Part shown: positions 34,351 to 43,277 of the stretch, piece by piece
How positions within the stretch are numbered: the first letter of the stretch is position 1
How the letters are laid out: every line of letters starts with the position of its first letter
NCBI GenBank assembly: GCA_958439205.1
Contig: OY288189.1
Location: forward strand, 2,123,001-2,187,000
DNA length: 64,000 bases
Direction of reading: 5' to 3'
From: an uncultured Allorhizobium sp.
GTDB lineage: Bacteria > Pseudomonadota > Alphaproteobacteria > Rhizobiales > Rhizobiaceae
The notes under the pieces: model-generated
Seen by the model: only the letters and a program-made list of their open reading frames with translations
Told to the model about the DNA's origin: nothing
Databases searched by the model: none
Program-made: the position numbers and the translations under genes

Positions 34351-37173
34351 TCACTGCCCCAGTCGTTCGAGCAGGGCAGGCACGTGGACCTGGTCTGCCT
34401 TGTAGTTGCCGGTCAGCATATACATCATGATGTTGACGCCGGAGCGGAAGGACATTTCGCGCTGCATCTCATCAGCAGGCACGACGGGCAGGACGCTTGC
34501 GCCATTTGCGTCGATCGCCCAGGCGCCGAGCAGGTCGTTGCCGGTGATCATGATCGGCGTCACGCCATCGCCGGAGGAAGCGACCGCACTGTTGCTCGAC
34601 TGAGCTTCCTGGCGGGACTCGACCCAGAGCGGGCTGCCGCTATAGCGGCCGGGGAAGCCCTGCAGCAGGTAGAAGGCGCGGGTCAGGACGTGGTCGGAGG
34701 GGACGGGTTCCAGTGGCGGGATGTCAATATTGGCAAGGATCGCCTGCAGGCGTTCGCCGTTTGGCGAGGCGCCAGAGTCCGCGCCCAGCATCGAGCCCTG
34801 ATCGCGGGTGTCGAAAAGCACGGTTCCGCCGGCGCGCATGTAGGCGTCGATGCGGCTGATGGCGGCCGCCGACGGCATGGGGGCGGAGGCAGAGATCGGC
34901 CAGAAGATGATGGGGTAGAAGGAGAGCTCGTCCTTCGAGATGTCAACGCCGACAGGCGGCTCGGGTTCGAGCGTCGTTCGGTAGGTGAGGAAATCGGTGA
35001 GGCCAGCCAATCCCTGTTCGGAGATGCGGTCAACATCCTGTTCGCCGGTGATGACATAGGCGAGATGGGTGTTGTCGAGGCGTTCGAGGATCTGCTCGTC
35101 GCCGGGTTTTGCATCGGCCGACTGGGCGAGCGCCTGACCTGGAGCGGTGGAGACGCCGAGAGCGAGAGCCAGTGCCAGGATCGAGGCGGCGGCAGCGGGC
35201 GCACGCTTCTGCATACGCGAGAAGGCGCCGCCCATGAAGAGCACGATCAGGCTGTCGATGACCAGAAGCAGGAAGGCGAGGGTCAAGAGGCTTGGCTTCA
35301 GCGGCGTTGCGGCGGTTCCGGCCATGGGATCCCGGGTCACGGTGAGGCCTGTCGGCGAGGGGAGCGGGCGGAGCGTCGCATCTGCGGGCAACAGGTTGAG
35401 CGCAGTGAAGCCGTCTTCAGTGCCGTAAAGGCCGGGCGGGTTGTCGAAGGTCGCGGCTTCAGGGCGGTCGGGGCCGAGCGAGAGCGGCTTTGCCGTGCCG
35501 GCTTCAGCTGTCAGCGCGCCGCGTTCGGTGAGCAGGCGGAAGGGCGGAAGCGAAGGGGCGGTCGCCTGGCTGCCTTCCGCTTCGGCGGCGCCGACGCGGG
35601 TGAGCTGGACGATGCGACGGAGCATTTCGACGAAGGTGCCGGAGATCGGCAGGTCGGACCACGTCGCCTCGGCGCTGACATGGAAGAGCACGATGCGGCC
35701 GGCGCCGTTGTCCTCGACTGTCACCAGCGGCGTGCCGTCGGCAAGGCTTGCCCAGGTGCGGGCGGCGAGGTCAGGCGTCGGTTCGGCGAGCACCTGGCGC
35801 TTGACGAGGATGCCTTCCGGGCGCGGCATGCCGGCAAAGGGGCCAAAGGTCGGGAAATCGGCAAGCGGCTGTGGCTCGGCCCAGGAGAGGGCGCCGCCCA
35901 GCGCGCGTTCGCCCTGGCGCAGGATGACGGGCACGAGCGGATCGTCCGAGGGGGCGGCGGCTAGGCGCGGGCCGGCAAAGCGGATGAGCGTGCCGCCGCG
36001 GTTGATCCAGGCTTGCAGGGGATCATAGACATCGGCGGGCAGGCGGCCCACATCGGCAAGCACGAGCGCGGACGGGTTCTGGTTGAGGATCTCAGGAATG
36101 GCGACGGCGAGATCCGTCTGGCCGGGTTTGACCACGTCCGCGTAGGGGCCGAGCGCGCGTTCGATGTAGTAAAGCGGCGAAAGGAGCGGCTGGAAGCCGT
36201 CACCGCTGTCGCCCGACACGAGCGCAACCTTGCGGCGGCGGAAGCCGTCGTCGAGCAAGTGGGTGGCGCCAGCGGAGGCGATACCTGCGATCGACAGGCG
36301 AGCGAAATCGTTGCGCAGCTCGAAGGGGGCGGCGATCTCGCCAGATGCTTCTGACGTGCCCGCTCCGAAATCGACCTGGCCGGACGCAATGACGCGACCC
36401 TGACGGTCCTGGGCATCGACAATAAGGCTGCGAGGTTCCGAGGCGTTCAGGCGCGAGAGCGTGACGGTCAGGGCATCCGAGCCGTTGTTGGCACCTGTAA
36501 TGGCGACGCTGGCTGCGCCATCGCCCTCGACGATACGGAATTCGGCGGGTGAGAGGCTCGCGAGATCCGAAAGGAAGGGGTCTTCTGCATCGCGGGCAAT
36601 GCCGTCGGAGACATAGGCGAGCGTGCCGGGGCGTTCCGAGGAAAAGGTGGTGCGCAGGGCCTCGATGGTTCGTACACGATCTGGGCGAAGCGGATGGGGC
36701 GTGGCGGCGGCGAGCTTTTCCAAAGCCACGGCAGGTGTGCCTGGGATCGCGTCATGCGTCGCGTCTGCGGTGAAGACGATCGAGACGGGCAGGCTGCGGT
36801 CTGCGGCGTCGCTGATCAGGGCTGTTGCGGTCTCGACGCGACGCTCCCAGTCGCCGACGGTTGCCCAGCCGTTGTCGACGACGAGCAGCAGCGGGCCGTC
36901 GCCGGAGAGTGTCGAGTTGCGCGGATTGAGCACGGGGTCGGCCAGCGCGAAGATGACGATGGCGGCCATCAGCATGCGCAGGAGCGTCAGCCACCACGGG
37001 CTTTTCGAAGGCGTTTCCTCACGCTTCAAGACGCCGGCCAGGATCTTTAGCGGCGGAAAGATTTCTGCCTTCGGGCGCGGAGGCGTGAGCTTCAATAGCC
37101 ACCAGATCAGCGGTAGCGCGAGCAGGGCACCGAGAATGGCGGGGGCACCGAAGGCCAAGGGGATACCGAACAT
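34351..37173 (-). CDS. BatA-N / DUF4159 domain membrane protein
   Basis: This 940-residue protein starts with the BatA-type N-terminal region: a first helix (APAILGALLALPLIWWLL), the LTPPRPK turn, a FPPLKIL motif and a second helix with MAAIVIFALADP. A VWA-like domain follows (LLVVDNGWATVGDWE), then an amidotransferase-like segment, two more helices (LLTLAFLLLVIDSLIVLF and the AAASILALALALG stretch) and a C-terminal DUF4159 domain (about 720-940: LAYVITGEQDVDRIS, FYPIIFWPIS, GGTVLFDTRDQG). It is probably an envelope-associated scaffold working with the MoxR ATPase and DUF58 protein. Its start codon overlaps the DUF58 stop by one base. Confidence 0.82.
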   Translation of the reverse strand: MFGIPLAFGAPAILGALLALPLIWWLLKLTPPRPKAEIFPPLKILAGVLKREETPSKSPWWLTLLRMLMAAIVIFALADPVLNPRNSTLSGDGPLLLVVDNGWATVGDWERRVETATALISDAADRSLPVSIVFTADATHDAIPGTPAVALEKLAAATPHPLRPDRVRTIEALRTTFSSERPGTLAYVSDGIARDAEDPFLSDLASLSPAEFRIVEGDGAASVAITGANNGSDALTVTLSRLNASEPRSLIVDAQDRQGRVIASGQVDFGAGTSEASGEIAAPFELRNDFARLSIAGIASAGATHLLDDGFRRRKVALVSGDSGDGFQPLLSPLYYIERALGPYADVVKPGQTDLAVAIPEILNQNPSALVLADVGRLPADVYDPLQAWINRGGTLIRFAGPRLAAAPSDDPLVPVILRQGERALGGALSWAEPQPLADFPTFGPFAGMPRPEGILVKRQVLAEPTPDLAARTWASLADGTPLVTVEDNGAGRIVLFHVSAEATWSDLPISGTFVEMLRRIVQLTRVGAAEAEGSQATAPSLPPFRLLTERGALTAEAGTAKPLSLGPDRPEAATFDNPPGLYGTEDGFTALNLLPADATLRPLPSPTGLTVTRDPMAGTAATPLKPSLLTLAFLLLVIDSLIVLFMGGAFSRMQKRAPAAAASILALALALGVSTAPGQALAQSADAKPGDEQILERLDNTHLAYVITGEQDVDRISEQGLAGLTDFLTYRTTLEPEPPVGVDISKDELSFYPIIFWPISASAPMPSAAAISRIDAYMRAGGTVLFDTRDQGSMLGADSGASPNGERLQAILANIDIPPLEPVPSDHVLTRAFYLLQGFPGRYSGSPLWVESRQEAQSSNSAVASSGDGVTPIMITGNDLLGAWAIDANGASVLPVVPADEMQREMSFRSGVNIMMYMLTGNYKADQVHVPALLERLGQ

Positions 37174-38090
37174 CAGCCCGCACTCCTGATGGCAGCGGGC
37201 GGCATGCCCGACAGGTGCATGTGGACAGCGACGAGGGCCTCGGAGGCGAGGCGATCGGTGCGGTTATGGGTGAAGCTCCAGCCCATGCGGCGGAGTTGAT
37301 CGGACATCGAGTCGCGGCGGGCGAGATAGGCCTGCTGGTAGTCGTCGCGAAGCGTCTCGGCGCGGCCGGAGGTGAGTTTTTCACCCGTCTCGGGATCGGT
37401 GAATTCGGTGCGGCCGGTATAGGGGAAGGTTTCTTCGGCGGGATCGGCGACCTCGACCACATGGCCGCGCAGGCCACGGCGGGCGAGCGGCGTGATGCGC
37501 TCCATCACCCGGTCGGCATCATCGAGGAAGTCACCGATCAGCACGATGTCGCTCGATCCCCGGATCATGCGGGTGTCGGGCAGGCCTTCGGTGATGGGGG
37601 CATGCATGATCGCCGTTGCAAGGCGTTCGGCGGCGTTTCGTGCGGAGATCGGCTCCATGATGCCGGGGCAGCCGATGCGTTCGCCGGAGCGGGCTAGGAT
37701 TTCGGCGAGCGCCAGCATCAGCACGAGAGCGCGGCTTTCCTTGGAGACGGAGGCGAACGTCGACTTGTACATCATCGACGGCGACATATCGGCCCAAAGC
37801 CAGACGGTGTGGGCGGCCTCCCATTCGCGGTCGCGGATATACATGTGGTCGTCGCGGGCCGATCGGCGCCAGTCGATCCGCGCAAAACTCTCGCCATCGG
37901 CATAGGGGCGGAACTGCCAGAAGTTTTCGCCGATGCCGCGCTTGCGGCGGCCATGCCAGCCGGCAATCACGGTGTTGGCGATGCGCTTTGCCTCGACCAT
38001 GCAGTCGGGCACCAGCACGGCGCGCTGGCGCGCGCGCTTCAGCACTTCGCTTCCGGGGGTCTGCTCGACGATCTGGCCGATCGATGCCAC
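37173..38090 (-). CDS. DUF58 domain protein
   Basis: This 305-residue protein contains the DUF58 core: GIGENFWQFRPYADGESFARIDWRRSAR near residue 52, then a VWA-like segment WLWADMSPSMMYKS whose DxSxS variant could bind metal. No membrane helix is present. DUF58 proteins pair with MoxR ATPases and are thought to act as adaptors. The start is GTG at 38090 with GGGAGG ten bases before it. The gene follows moxR by 16 bases and its TGA overlaps the next ATG (TGATG), so translation of the operon is coupled. Confidence 0.86.
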   Translation of the reverse strand: MASIGQIVEQTPGSEVLKRARQRAVLVPDCMVEAKRIANTVIAGWHGRRKRGIGENFWQFRPYADGESFARIDWRRSARDDHMYIRDREWEAAHTVWLWADMSPSMMYKSTFASVSKESRALVLMLALAEILARSGERIGCPGIMEPISARNAAERLATAIMHAPITEGLPDTRMIRGSSDIVLIGDFLDDADRVMERITPLARRGLRGHVVEVADPAEETFPYTGRTEFTDPETGEKLTSGRAETLRDDYQQAYLARRDSMSDQLRRMGWSFTHNRTDRLASEALVAVHMHLSGMPPAAIRSAG

Positions 38091-38106
38091 GCGGTTAAGG
38101 CCTCCC

Positions 38107-39120
38107 TTACTTGCGCAGGTCGGAAACGAGGCTCGCGATGACGTCGCGAACGGTCATGCCCTCGGCGCGGGCCGGGAAGGTCAGCGCCATGCGGTGTTCG
38201 AGCACAGGCTCGGCAAGCGAATAGACGTCGTCGATCGAGGGTGCGAGGCGGCCTTCATAGAGGGCACGGGCACGGGCGCAGAGCATCAGCGCCTGGCCGG
38301 CGCGCGGGCCCGGACCCCAGGCCACATTCTTGTCGGTGGACGCATTGCCATGGCCGGGGCGGGCGGAGCGGACGAGCGTGAGGATCGCGTCGACGACCGT
38401 GTCGGAAACGGGCATCTGGCGAATGAGCTTCTGGATTTCCAGGAGACGCTCGCTGGAGATCACGGCGCTTGCGCGGCGGTCACTAACACCCGTCGTTTCG
38501 AGCAGGATCTGCCGCTCGGCGGCAAGTTCCGGATAGAGAACGTCGACCTGCAAGAGGAAGCGGTCGAGCTGCGCCTCGGGGAGCGGATAGGTGCCTTCCT
38601 GCTCCAGCGGGTTCTGGGTAGCAAGCACGTGGAAGGGGGCGGGCAGCTGGTAGGGTTGGCCGGCGATGGTGACGTGATATTCCTGCATCGACTGCAGAAG
38701 CGCCGACTGGGTGCGCGGGCTGGCGCGGTTGATTTCGTCGGCCATCAGCAGCTGGGCGAAGACGGGACCCTTGACGAAGCGGAAGGACCGGCGCCCCGTG
38801 TCGTCCTGGTCCATGACCTCGGTGCCGAGGATGTCCGAGGGCATGAGGTCGGGGGTGAACTGGATACGGTTCGCGTCGAGGCCAAGAACGGTGCCGAGCG
38901 TGGTGACGAGCTTCGTCTTGGCAAGGCCGGGCACGCCGACGAGGAGCGCATGGCCGCCGGAGAGAATTGCGAGCAGGGTGTTTTCGACGACCTTTTCCTG
39001 GCCGAAGATCACCTTCGCCACTTCCTGGCGGATCGTGGCAATGTCGGCGAGGGCCTTTTCGGCCTCCACGACGATCGCCTTCTCATCCAGTGCGACATCA
39101 GGATTTGGCATCATGCCCAT
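38107..39120 (-). CDS. MoxR family AAA+ ATPase
   Basis: This 337-residue AAA+ protein has Walker A GVPGLAKT near residue 62, Walker B LLMADEINRA near 125, sensor motif ATQNPLEQEGTYPLPEAQLDRF, and a C-terminal AAA lid. MoxR ATPases are chaperone-like and mature VWA-domain partners, here the three following genes. The ATG at 39120 with GGAG six bases upstream is preferred over an in-frame TTG at 39132, which would place the start before the ribosome site. It is the first gene of the operon. The promoter lies in 39121-39280, shared with the divergent DUF1285 gene. Confidence 0.9.
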   Translation of the reverse strand: MGMMPNPDVALDEKAIVVEAEKALADIATIRQEVAKVIFGQEKVVENTLLAILSGGHALLVGVPGLAKTKLVTTLGTVLGLDANRIQFTPDLMPSDILGTEVMDQDDTGRRSFRFVKGPVFAQLLMADEINRASPRTQSALLQSMQEYHVTIAGQPYQLPAPFHVLATQNPLEQEGTYPLPEAQLDRFLLQVDVLYPELAAERQILLETTGVSDRRASAVISSERLLEIQKLIRQMPVSDTVVDAILTLVRSARPGHGNASTDKNVAWGPGPRAGQALMLCARARALYEGRLAPSIDDVYSLAEPVLEHRMALTFPARAEGMTVRDVIASLVSDLRK

Positions 39121-39280
39121 GGTCTGCTCCAATTGGTTTGGCCTGGTCCGGAGAATCGAACGGACGCGCGAAGGTGCATGTTACTGAAACTAACTTATTG
39201 GCGAGAGGACGGCTGACAAGGACGTTTTGAATGACTATCTCGTGACTGTTATAGGCTAAAGACAAAACCGGGACGCAAAA

Positions 39281-39904
39281 ATGGCAAGCGATACGCTGAA
39301 GGCGACGACGGATGCGGCAGGGCTTGCCGCGCTGATTTCGCGCGCGTCAGCGCAAACATCGGGCGGAAAGGCATCACTACCGCCGGTGGAACGCTGGGAA
39401 CCGCCGTTCTGTGGGGATCTCGACATGGAAATCAGGGCCGACGGCACCTGGTTCTACATGGGGACCCCGATCGGTCGGGAGCCTCTGGTGCGCCTGTTTT
39501 CGACCGTTTTGCGCAAGGATGAGGACGGGAAAACCTATCTCGTCACGCCTGTGGAAAAGGTCGGCATCCGCGTTCAGGATGCGCATTTTGTCGCCGTCGA
39601 GATGAGTGTGACGGAAGAGGCGGGTGAGTCGGTGCTGACGTTTCGCACCAATGTCGGCGATGTGGTCGAGGCGGGGCCGGGGCATAAGCTCCGCTTCGAG
39701 GTTGTCGGCGAGAACCACGAGCTCAAGCCTTATCTTGCCGTGCGCGGCCGGCTGGAGGCATTGGTGTCACGCGCGGTCATGTATGATCTCGTCGAGCGCG
39801 GGGAAGTTCTCGATGTCGAGGGCAAGGCGATGTTCGTGATCCGCTCGCGTGGTATCGTGTTCCCCGTCATGCCGGCCGACGAACTAGATCGACTGTCCCG
39901 GTGA
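39281..39904 (+). CDS. DUF1285 family protein
   Basis: This 207-residue protein matches DUF1285: PPVERWEPPFCGDLDMEI, DGTWFYMGTPIGREPLVRLFSTVLRKDEDG (about 58-87) and YLVTPVEKVGIRV. The fold is reported as all-beta; no catalytic role is known. It is the first gene of a three-gene unit with a Nudix CoA pyrophosphatase and the CCA-adding enzyme, the usual alphaproteobacterial order. It is divergent from the moxR operon. Its stop overlaps a possible GTG start of the next gene. Confidence 0.87.
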   Translation: MASDTLKATTDAAGLAALISRASAQTSGGKASLPPVERWEPPFCGDLDMEIRADGTWFYMGTPIGREPLVRLFSTVLRKDEDGKTYLVTPVEKVGIRVQDAHFVAVEMSVTEEAGESVLTFRTNVGDVVEAGPGHKLRFEVVGENHELKPYLAVRGRLEALVSRAVMYDLVERGEVLDVEGKAMFVIRSRGIVFPVMPADELDRLSR

Positions 39905-39909
39905 GCCTG

Positions 39910-40533
39910 ATGACCTTTACCGCCGAGGATTTCCGCCGCCGGGCGCTCGAACAGGTGGGAGCGCCGCTTGAGCATGCCTGGCGCGATCATGGCGATCATG
40001 TGCTGAACCCCGACACCATCCTCCAATACGAACAGCTGAAGCTGAAGGATGCGGCGGTGCTGATCGGCGTGGTCGACGATTGCAACGAAGCGCGGATCAT
40101 TCTCACGCAACGCACCGACAAGCTGCGCAAGCATGCGGGCCAGATCGCCTTTCCCGGCGGCGGCATCGATGCGACGGACGCCTCTCCGGAAGAGGCGGCG
40201 CTGCGTGAGGCCGAGGAGGAGATCGGGCTCGACCGGCGTTTCGTGGAGACGGTGGGGCGCCTGCCGCAATATCTGTCGGGGACCGGGTTCCGCATCCAGC
40301 CGGTGCTCGGCGTCATCCAGCCCGGTTTCTCGCTGACGCTCAATCCAGATGAGGTAGATAGCGTCTTTGAGGTGCCGTTGTCCTTTCTGATGGATCCGGC
40401 CAATCATCGGCAGGACAGCCGGATGTGGCAGGGTGCCGTCCGGCATTTCTATGTGATGCCCTATCGGGAACGACATATCTGGGGCATTACGGCGGGGATC
40501 ATCCGCACGCTCTACGAAAGGCTCTATGCATGA
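39910..40533 (+). CDS. Nudix CoA pyrophosphatase
   Basis: A protein of about 207 residues (210 from the GTG at 39901). It carries the CoA-type Nudix signature: LTQRTDKLRKHAGQIAFPGG followed by the Nudix box GGIDATDASPEEAALREAEEEIGL. The LRKHxGQIAFPGG block is specific to CoA pyrophosphatases, which split CoA into phosphopantetheine and 3',5'-ADP. The stop overlaps the ATG of the next gene by four bases (ATGA), so the CCA enzyme is translationally coupled. Confidence 0.88.
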   Translation: MTFTAEDFRRRALEQVGAPLEHAWRDHGDHVLNPDTILQYEQLKLKDAAVLIGVVDDCNEARIILTQRTDKLRKHAGQIAFPGGGIDATDASPEEAALREAEEEIGLDRRFVETVGRLPQYLSGTGFRIQPVLGVIQPGFSLTLNPDEVDSVFEVPLSFLMDPANHRQDSRMWQGAVRHFYVMPYRERHIWGITAGIIRTLYERLYA

Positions 40534-41786
40534 CCAATCTTGCCGATCGCGACTGGTTCCAGGAGCCCGGATTGCAGAAGCTGATGATGCTGCTCAACAG
40601 TGGCGGCGCGGAGACGCGCGTGGTCGGTGGCGCGGTGCGCAACAGCCTGATGGGACTTGCCGTCGGCGACATCGATCTGGCCACCACGCTTCTGCCGGAA
40701 GAGGTGAGCGGACGGGCGGCGGCGAAGGGCATCAAGGCGGTGCCGACGGGCATCGAGCATGGCACGGTGACGCTCGTCATCGACGGCAAGGGTTACGAAG
40801 TGACGACGCTCCGGCGTGACGTCGAGACCAACGGACGGCATGCGCAGGTCGCTTTCGGTGCGACGTGGCAGGAGGATGCGGATCGGCGCGATCTCACCAT
40901 CAACGCGCTCTATGTTGGCGCGCATGGCGAGGTGGTCGATCTTGTCGGGGGCCTGAAGGATATCGAGACGAAGACCGTGCGCTTCATCGGCGATGCCGAG
41001 CAGCGCATCGCGGAGGATTATCTGCGCGTGCTGCGCTTCTTCCGCTTCTTTGCCCATTATGGCAGCGGCCGTCCGGATACGGATGGCCTGAAGGCCTGTG
41101 CGCGGGCGCGGACGCAGCTCAAGACGCTGTCGGCGGAGCGGGTGTGGAGCGAGATCAAGAAGCTGTTGTCGGCGCGTGATCCGGGCCGGGCGCTGCTCTG
41201 GATGCGGCAGTCGGGTGTGTTGACCGAAATCCTGCCGGAAACGGAGAAGTGGGGGATCGATGCGATCCCCGGGCTGATCGCAGCCGAACAGGCGCTCGGC
41301 TGGGAGCCGGAGGCGCTGTTGCGGCTTTGCTCGATCGTGCCGAAGGACGCAGCACGGCTGGTGACGTTGTCTGAGCGGCTCAAGCCTTCCAATGCCGAGG
41401 CGCTGGCGCTTGATCGCTTTGCCCGGGCGCCGAAGCCGCAGGAGACGGTGACAGATGTCGCCTTCGACCGCGATCTCTACCGCTTCGGCAAGGATGGGAT
41501 GATCTCTGTGCTGAAGCTGGAGCTTGCTTCTGTCCGTGCGCGTGCCGAGGGCGACCCGAAGGCGATGGCCCGAAGTGCGCGGCTGTTTGCGCTTCTCAAG
41601 CGAGCCGAGGGCTTCGTGCGGCCCGTGCTGCCGATCAAGGGTGCCGATGTGCTCGCCGCCGGGATCGCGGCAGGTCCCAAGGTGGGCGAGATCCTCGGCA
41701 AGCTGGAAGAAGGCTGGATCGCTTCGCAGTTCATCCTCAGCCGTGAGGATCTGCTGGCGCGGATCGAGACGCTCGCCAAGTCCTGA
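40530..41786 (+). CDS. CCA tRNA nucleotidyltransferase (poly(A) polymerase family)
   Basis: This 418-residue class-II nucleotidyltransferase has RVVGGAVRNSLMG near residue 30, the catalytic GDIDLATTLLPEE with the two metal-binding aspartates, DRRDLTINALY, and the RIAEDYLRVLRFFRF recognition motif. It adds or repairs the CCA end of tRNAs. The C-terminal half is helical as expected. It overlaps the Nudix stop by four bases. Codon use matches the operon. The downstream gap of about 175 bases precedes the fasciclin gene. Confidence 0.92.
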   Translation: MTNLADRDWFQEPGLQKLMMLLNSGGAETRVVGGAVRNSLMGLAVGDIDLATTLLPEEVSGRAAAKGIKAVPTGIEHGTVTLVIDGKGYEVTTLRRDVETNGRHAQVAFGATWQEDADRRDLTINALYVGAHGEVVDLVGGLKDIETKTVRFIGDAEQRIAEDYLRVLRFFRFFAHYGSGRPDTDGLKACARARTQLKTLSAERVWSEIKKLLSARDPGRALLWMRQSGVLTEILPETEKWGIDAIPGLIAAEQALGWEPEALLRLCSIVPKDAARLVTLSERLKPSNAEALALDRFARAPKPQETVTDVAFDRDLYRFGKDGMISVLKLELASVRARAEGDPKAMARSARLFALLKRAEGFVRPVLPIKGADVLAAGIAAGPKVGEILGKLEEGWIASQFILSREDLLARIETLAKS

Positions 41787-41961
41787 CGTTTCATGAAAAC
41801 GGAATGAGCCGATACGTTCGATTTCGCCATCGGATTTGCGGGCGGCCCTCAACAAAGAGTGTCTGAAGCTGCGCGATCCAAGGGCGAGGTGGGGCGCGTA
41901 TCCCTTTCGGCTTCACATGATCGACATGACGTCGGTCTGGCCTATCAGAGGAGGGACTTCC

Positions 41962-42450
41962 ATGAAACGCATCGCATTTGCAATTGTCGCCGCAGGCATG
42001 ACGGTCGCCGCTTCCTCGGCGCAGTCCGCCAATATTGTCGAGACTGCCCAGCAGGCCGGCAGCTTCAAGACGCTGCTCGCCGCGGCACAGGCTGCAGGCC
42101 TGGTCGACGCGCTCTCCGGCGGCGGCCCGCTCACCGTGTTTGCGCCGACCGACGAAGCCTTTGCCGCGCTTCCGGCCGGGACCGTCGAGAACCTGCTCAA
42201 GCCTGAAAACAAGGACCAGCTTGCCGCTATCCTGAGCTACCATGTGGTGGGTCGCGAACTGACCTCGACCATGCTGCCGGGCCGGACAATCCATGTCCGC
42301 ACCATCAAGGGTGGTGGTGACCGGACGCTTGCCGTCTCCAAGTCGGGCGCGGGCGTGACCGTGGACGGCGCAAACGTCGTGTCTGCCGATATCCGCACGG
42401 ATAACGGCGTCATTCACGTCATCGACAAGGTCATGCTGCCGAGCAGCTGA
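41962..42450 (+). CDS. Secreted fasciclin-domain protein
   Basis: This 162-residue protein has a signal peptide (MKRIAFAIVAAGMTVAASSAQS) and a single FAS1 domain: the H1-like motif PLTVFAPTDEAFAALP near residue 54, then LSYHVVGREL, and the H2 motif NGVIHVIDKVMLP at the end. FAS1 domains mediate adhesion or carbohydrate contact. In rhizobia related exported proteins affect surface behaviour and symbiosis, but nothing here shows the partner. A GAGGAGGG site precedes the ATG. A GC hairpin follows. Confidence 0.88.
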   Translation: MKRIAFAIVAAGMTVAASSAQSANIVETAQQAGSFKTLLAAAQAAGLVDALSGGGPLTVFAPTDEAFAALPAGTVENLLKPENKDQLAAILSYHVVGRELTSTMLPGRTIHVRTIKGGGDRTLAVSKSGAGVTVDGANVVSADIRTDNGVIHVIDKVMLPSS

Positions 42451-42462
42451 GCCTAGCTTTAC

Positions 42463-42487
42463 GCGGAGCCTGTTCGTCGGGCTCCGC
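42463..42487 (+). terminator. Possible terminator hairpin
   Basis: A perfect eight-base stem GCGGAGCC/GGCTCCGC (42463-42470 with 42480-42487) with a nine-base loop, but only a weak T tail. It lies between the convergent fasciclin and DUF1059 genes. Confidence 0.5.
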
Positions 42488-42503
42488 ATCTTGCCAGGTC
42501 AGA

Positions 42504-42704
42504 TCAGCCTTGATTGGCGGCTGCCGCCGGTTGGTCGTCAAGGATGCGTTCCTTGATGTGTTGCACCATCGAGGGGCGAATGACCTCTTCGCCATGGGTG
42601 CCGCGCATGTGCTCGACGGCGCGCCGCACCACTTCTGCCTCGTCTTCGGCACGCGTGTGCCATTCGCAGCCGGGGACCAGGGTGCCACATTCGAAGCGTT
42701 TCAT
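42504..42704 (-). CDS. DUF1059 family small protein
   Basis: This 66-residue protein matches DUF1059: MKRFECGTLVPGCEWHTRAEDEAEVVRRAVEHMRGTHG covers residues 1-38, with the two conserved cysteines (ECG and GCEW) and the histidine-containing helix. The family is tiny, soluble and of unknown function, possibly metal-binding. The ATG at 42704 has GGGAGG upstream; an in-frame ATG 21 bases earlier precedes that site. Confidence 0.82.
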   Translation of the reverse strand: MKRFECGTLVPGCEWHTRAEDEAEVVRRAVEHMRGTHGEEVIRPSMVQHIKERILDDQPAAAANQG

Positions 42705-42773
42705 GATCGTTTCCTCCCGTGTCATGATGCAGGATCAAACACGAGGTATCGGCTTTTGTTCTGCGTCCAGGTC

Positions 42774-42801
42774 AAAAAAATGCCCGCACCAGGTGCGGGC
42801 A
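42774..42801 (-). terminator. Rho-independent terminator of the 42831 gene
   Basis: A nine-base perfect stem TGCCCGCAC/GTGCGGGCA with a three-base loop. On the minus strand it is followed by seven T, directly downstream of the small gene ending at 42831. Confidence 0.85.
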
Positions 42802-42830
42802 GAGGCAACCGACGCGGTGGATAGGAATAT

Positions 42831-43106
42831 TCAGTCGGGCATGGCCCAGGCGTGGAAAACGGAGCGCGCGGGCTGGCGCTTGCCGCGGTGGGCGCCGCTC
42901 TCGATGTCGTTGGCGGCAAGCCGGTCGGCTAGATCCTTGCCGGCCAGACCGAGGCGCACCTGCTCGACGAAATAGGAATGGGGCAGGTCGACATCGCTCG
43001 ACTGGCGCATCTGTTCGGCCAGGCGATCGATGAGTTCGGGCGCCTGAAGCGCGCGGTCTGCGGGTTCACTGACGCGGGACACGGATACTGAGCTGGATGG
43101 GGTCAT
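42831..43106 (-). CDS. Small hypothetical protein
   Basis: A 91-residue hydrophilic protein with a Ser-rich start and a helical middle (PELIDRLAEQMRQSS; HSYFVEQVRLGLAGKDLADRLAAND). It has no signal peptide or membrane segment, and I do not recognise the family. It is supported as a gene by a strong GAGGAGGAG site before the ATG at 43106, a classical terminator after the stop and normal codon use. The adjacent gap 43107-43277 holds its promoter and the end of hemF. Confidence 0.62.
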   Translation of the reverse strand: MTPSSSVSVSRVSEPADRALQAPELIDRLAEQMRQSSDVDLPHSYFVEQVRLGLAGKDLADRLAANDIESGAHRGKRQPARSVFHAWAMPD

Positions 43107-43277
43107 CGCAATCTCCTCCTCGATACTGCGTGAGGCCGCAGAATGGTCCGGGCGTCGGCGGAGCGCAATGCAAACTGTCAAGTAAACGACACACATTGTC
43201 GTAAGCGGCGGGAATCACCGCTCATTCTTTTTCGTGAGCAAGCTGTGCATAACCTATGTCAGCGGTAACCCCTGGGA

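Noticed and set aside
43204..43222. AGCGG...CCGCT hairpin near the end of hemF
   Set aside because: Only five base pairs, and the T run is on the wrong strand for hemF.
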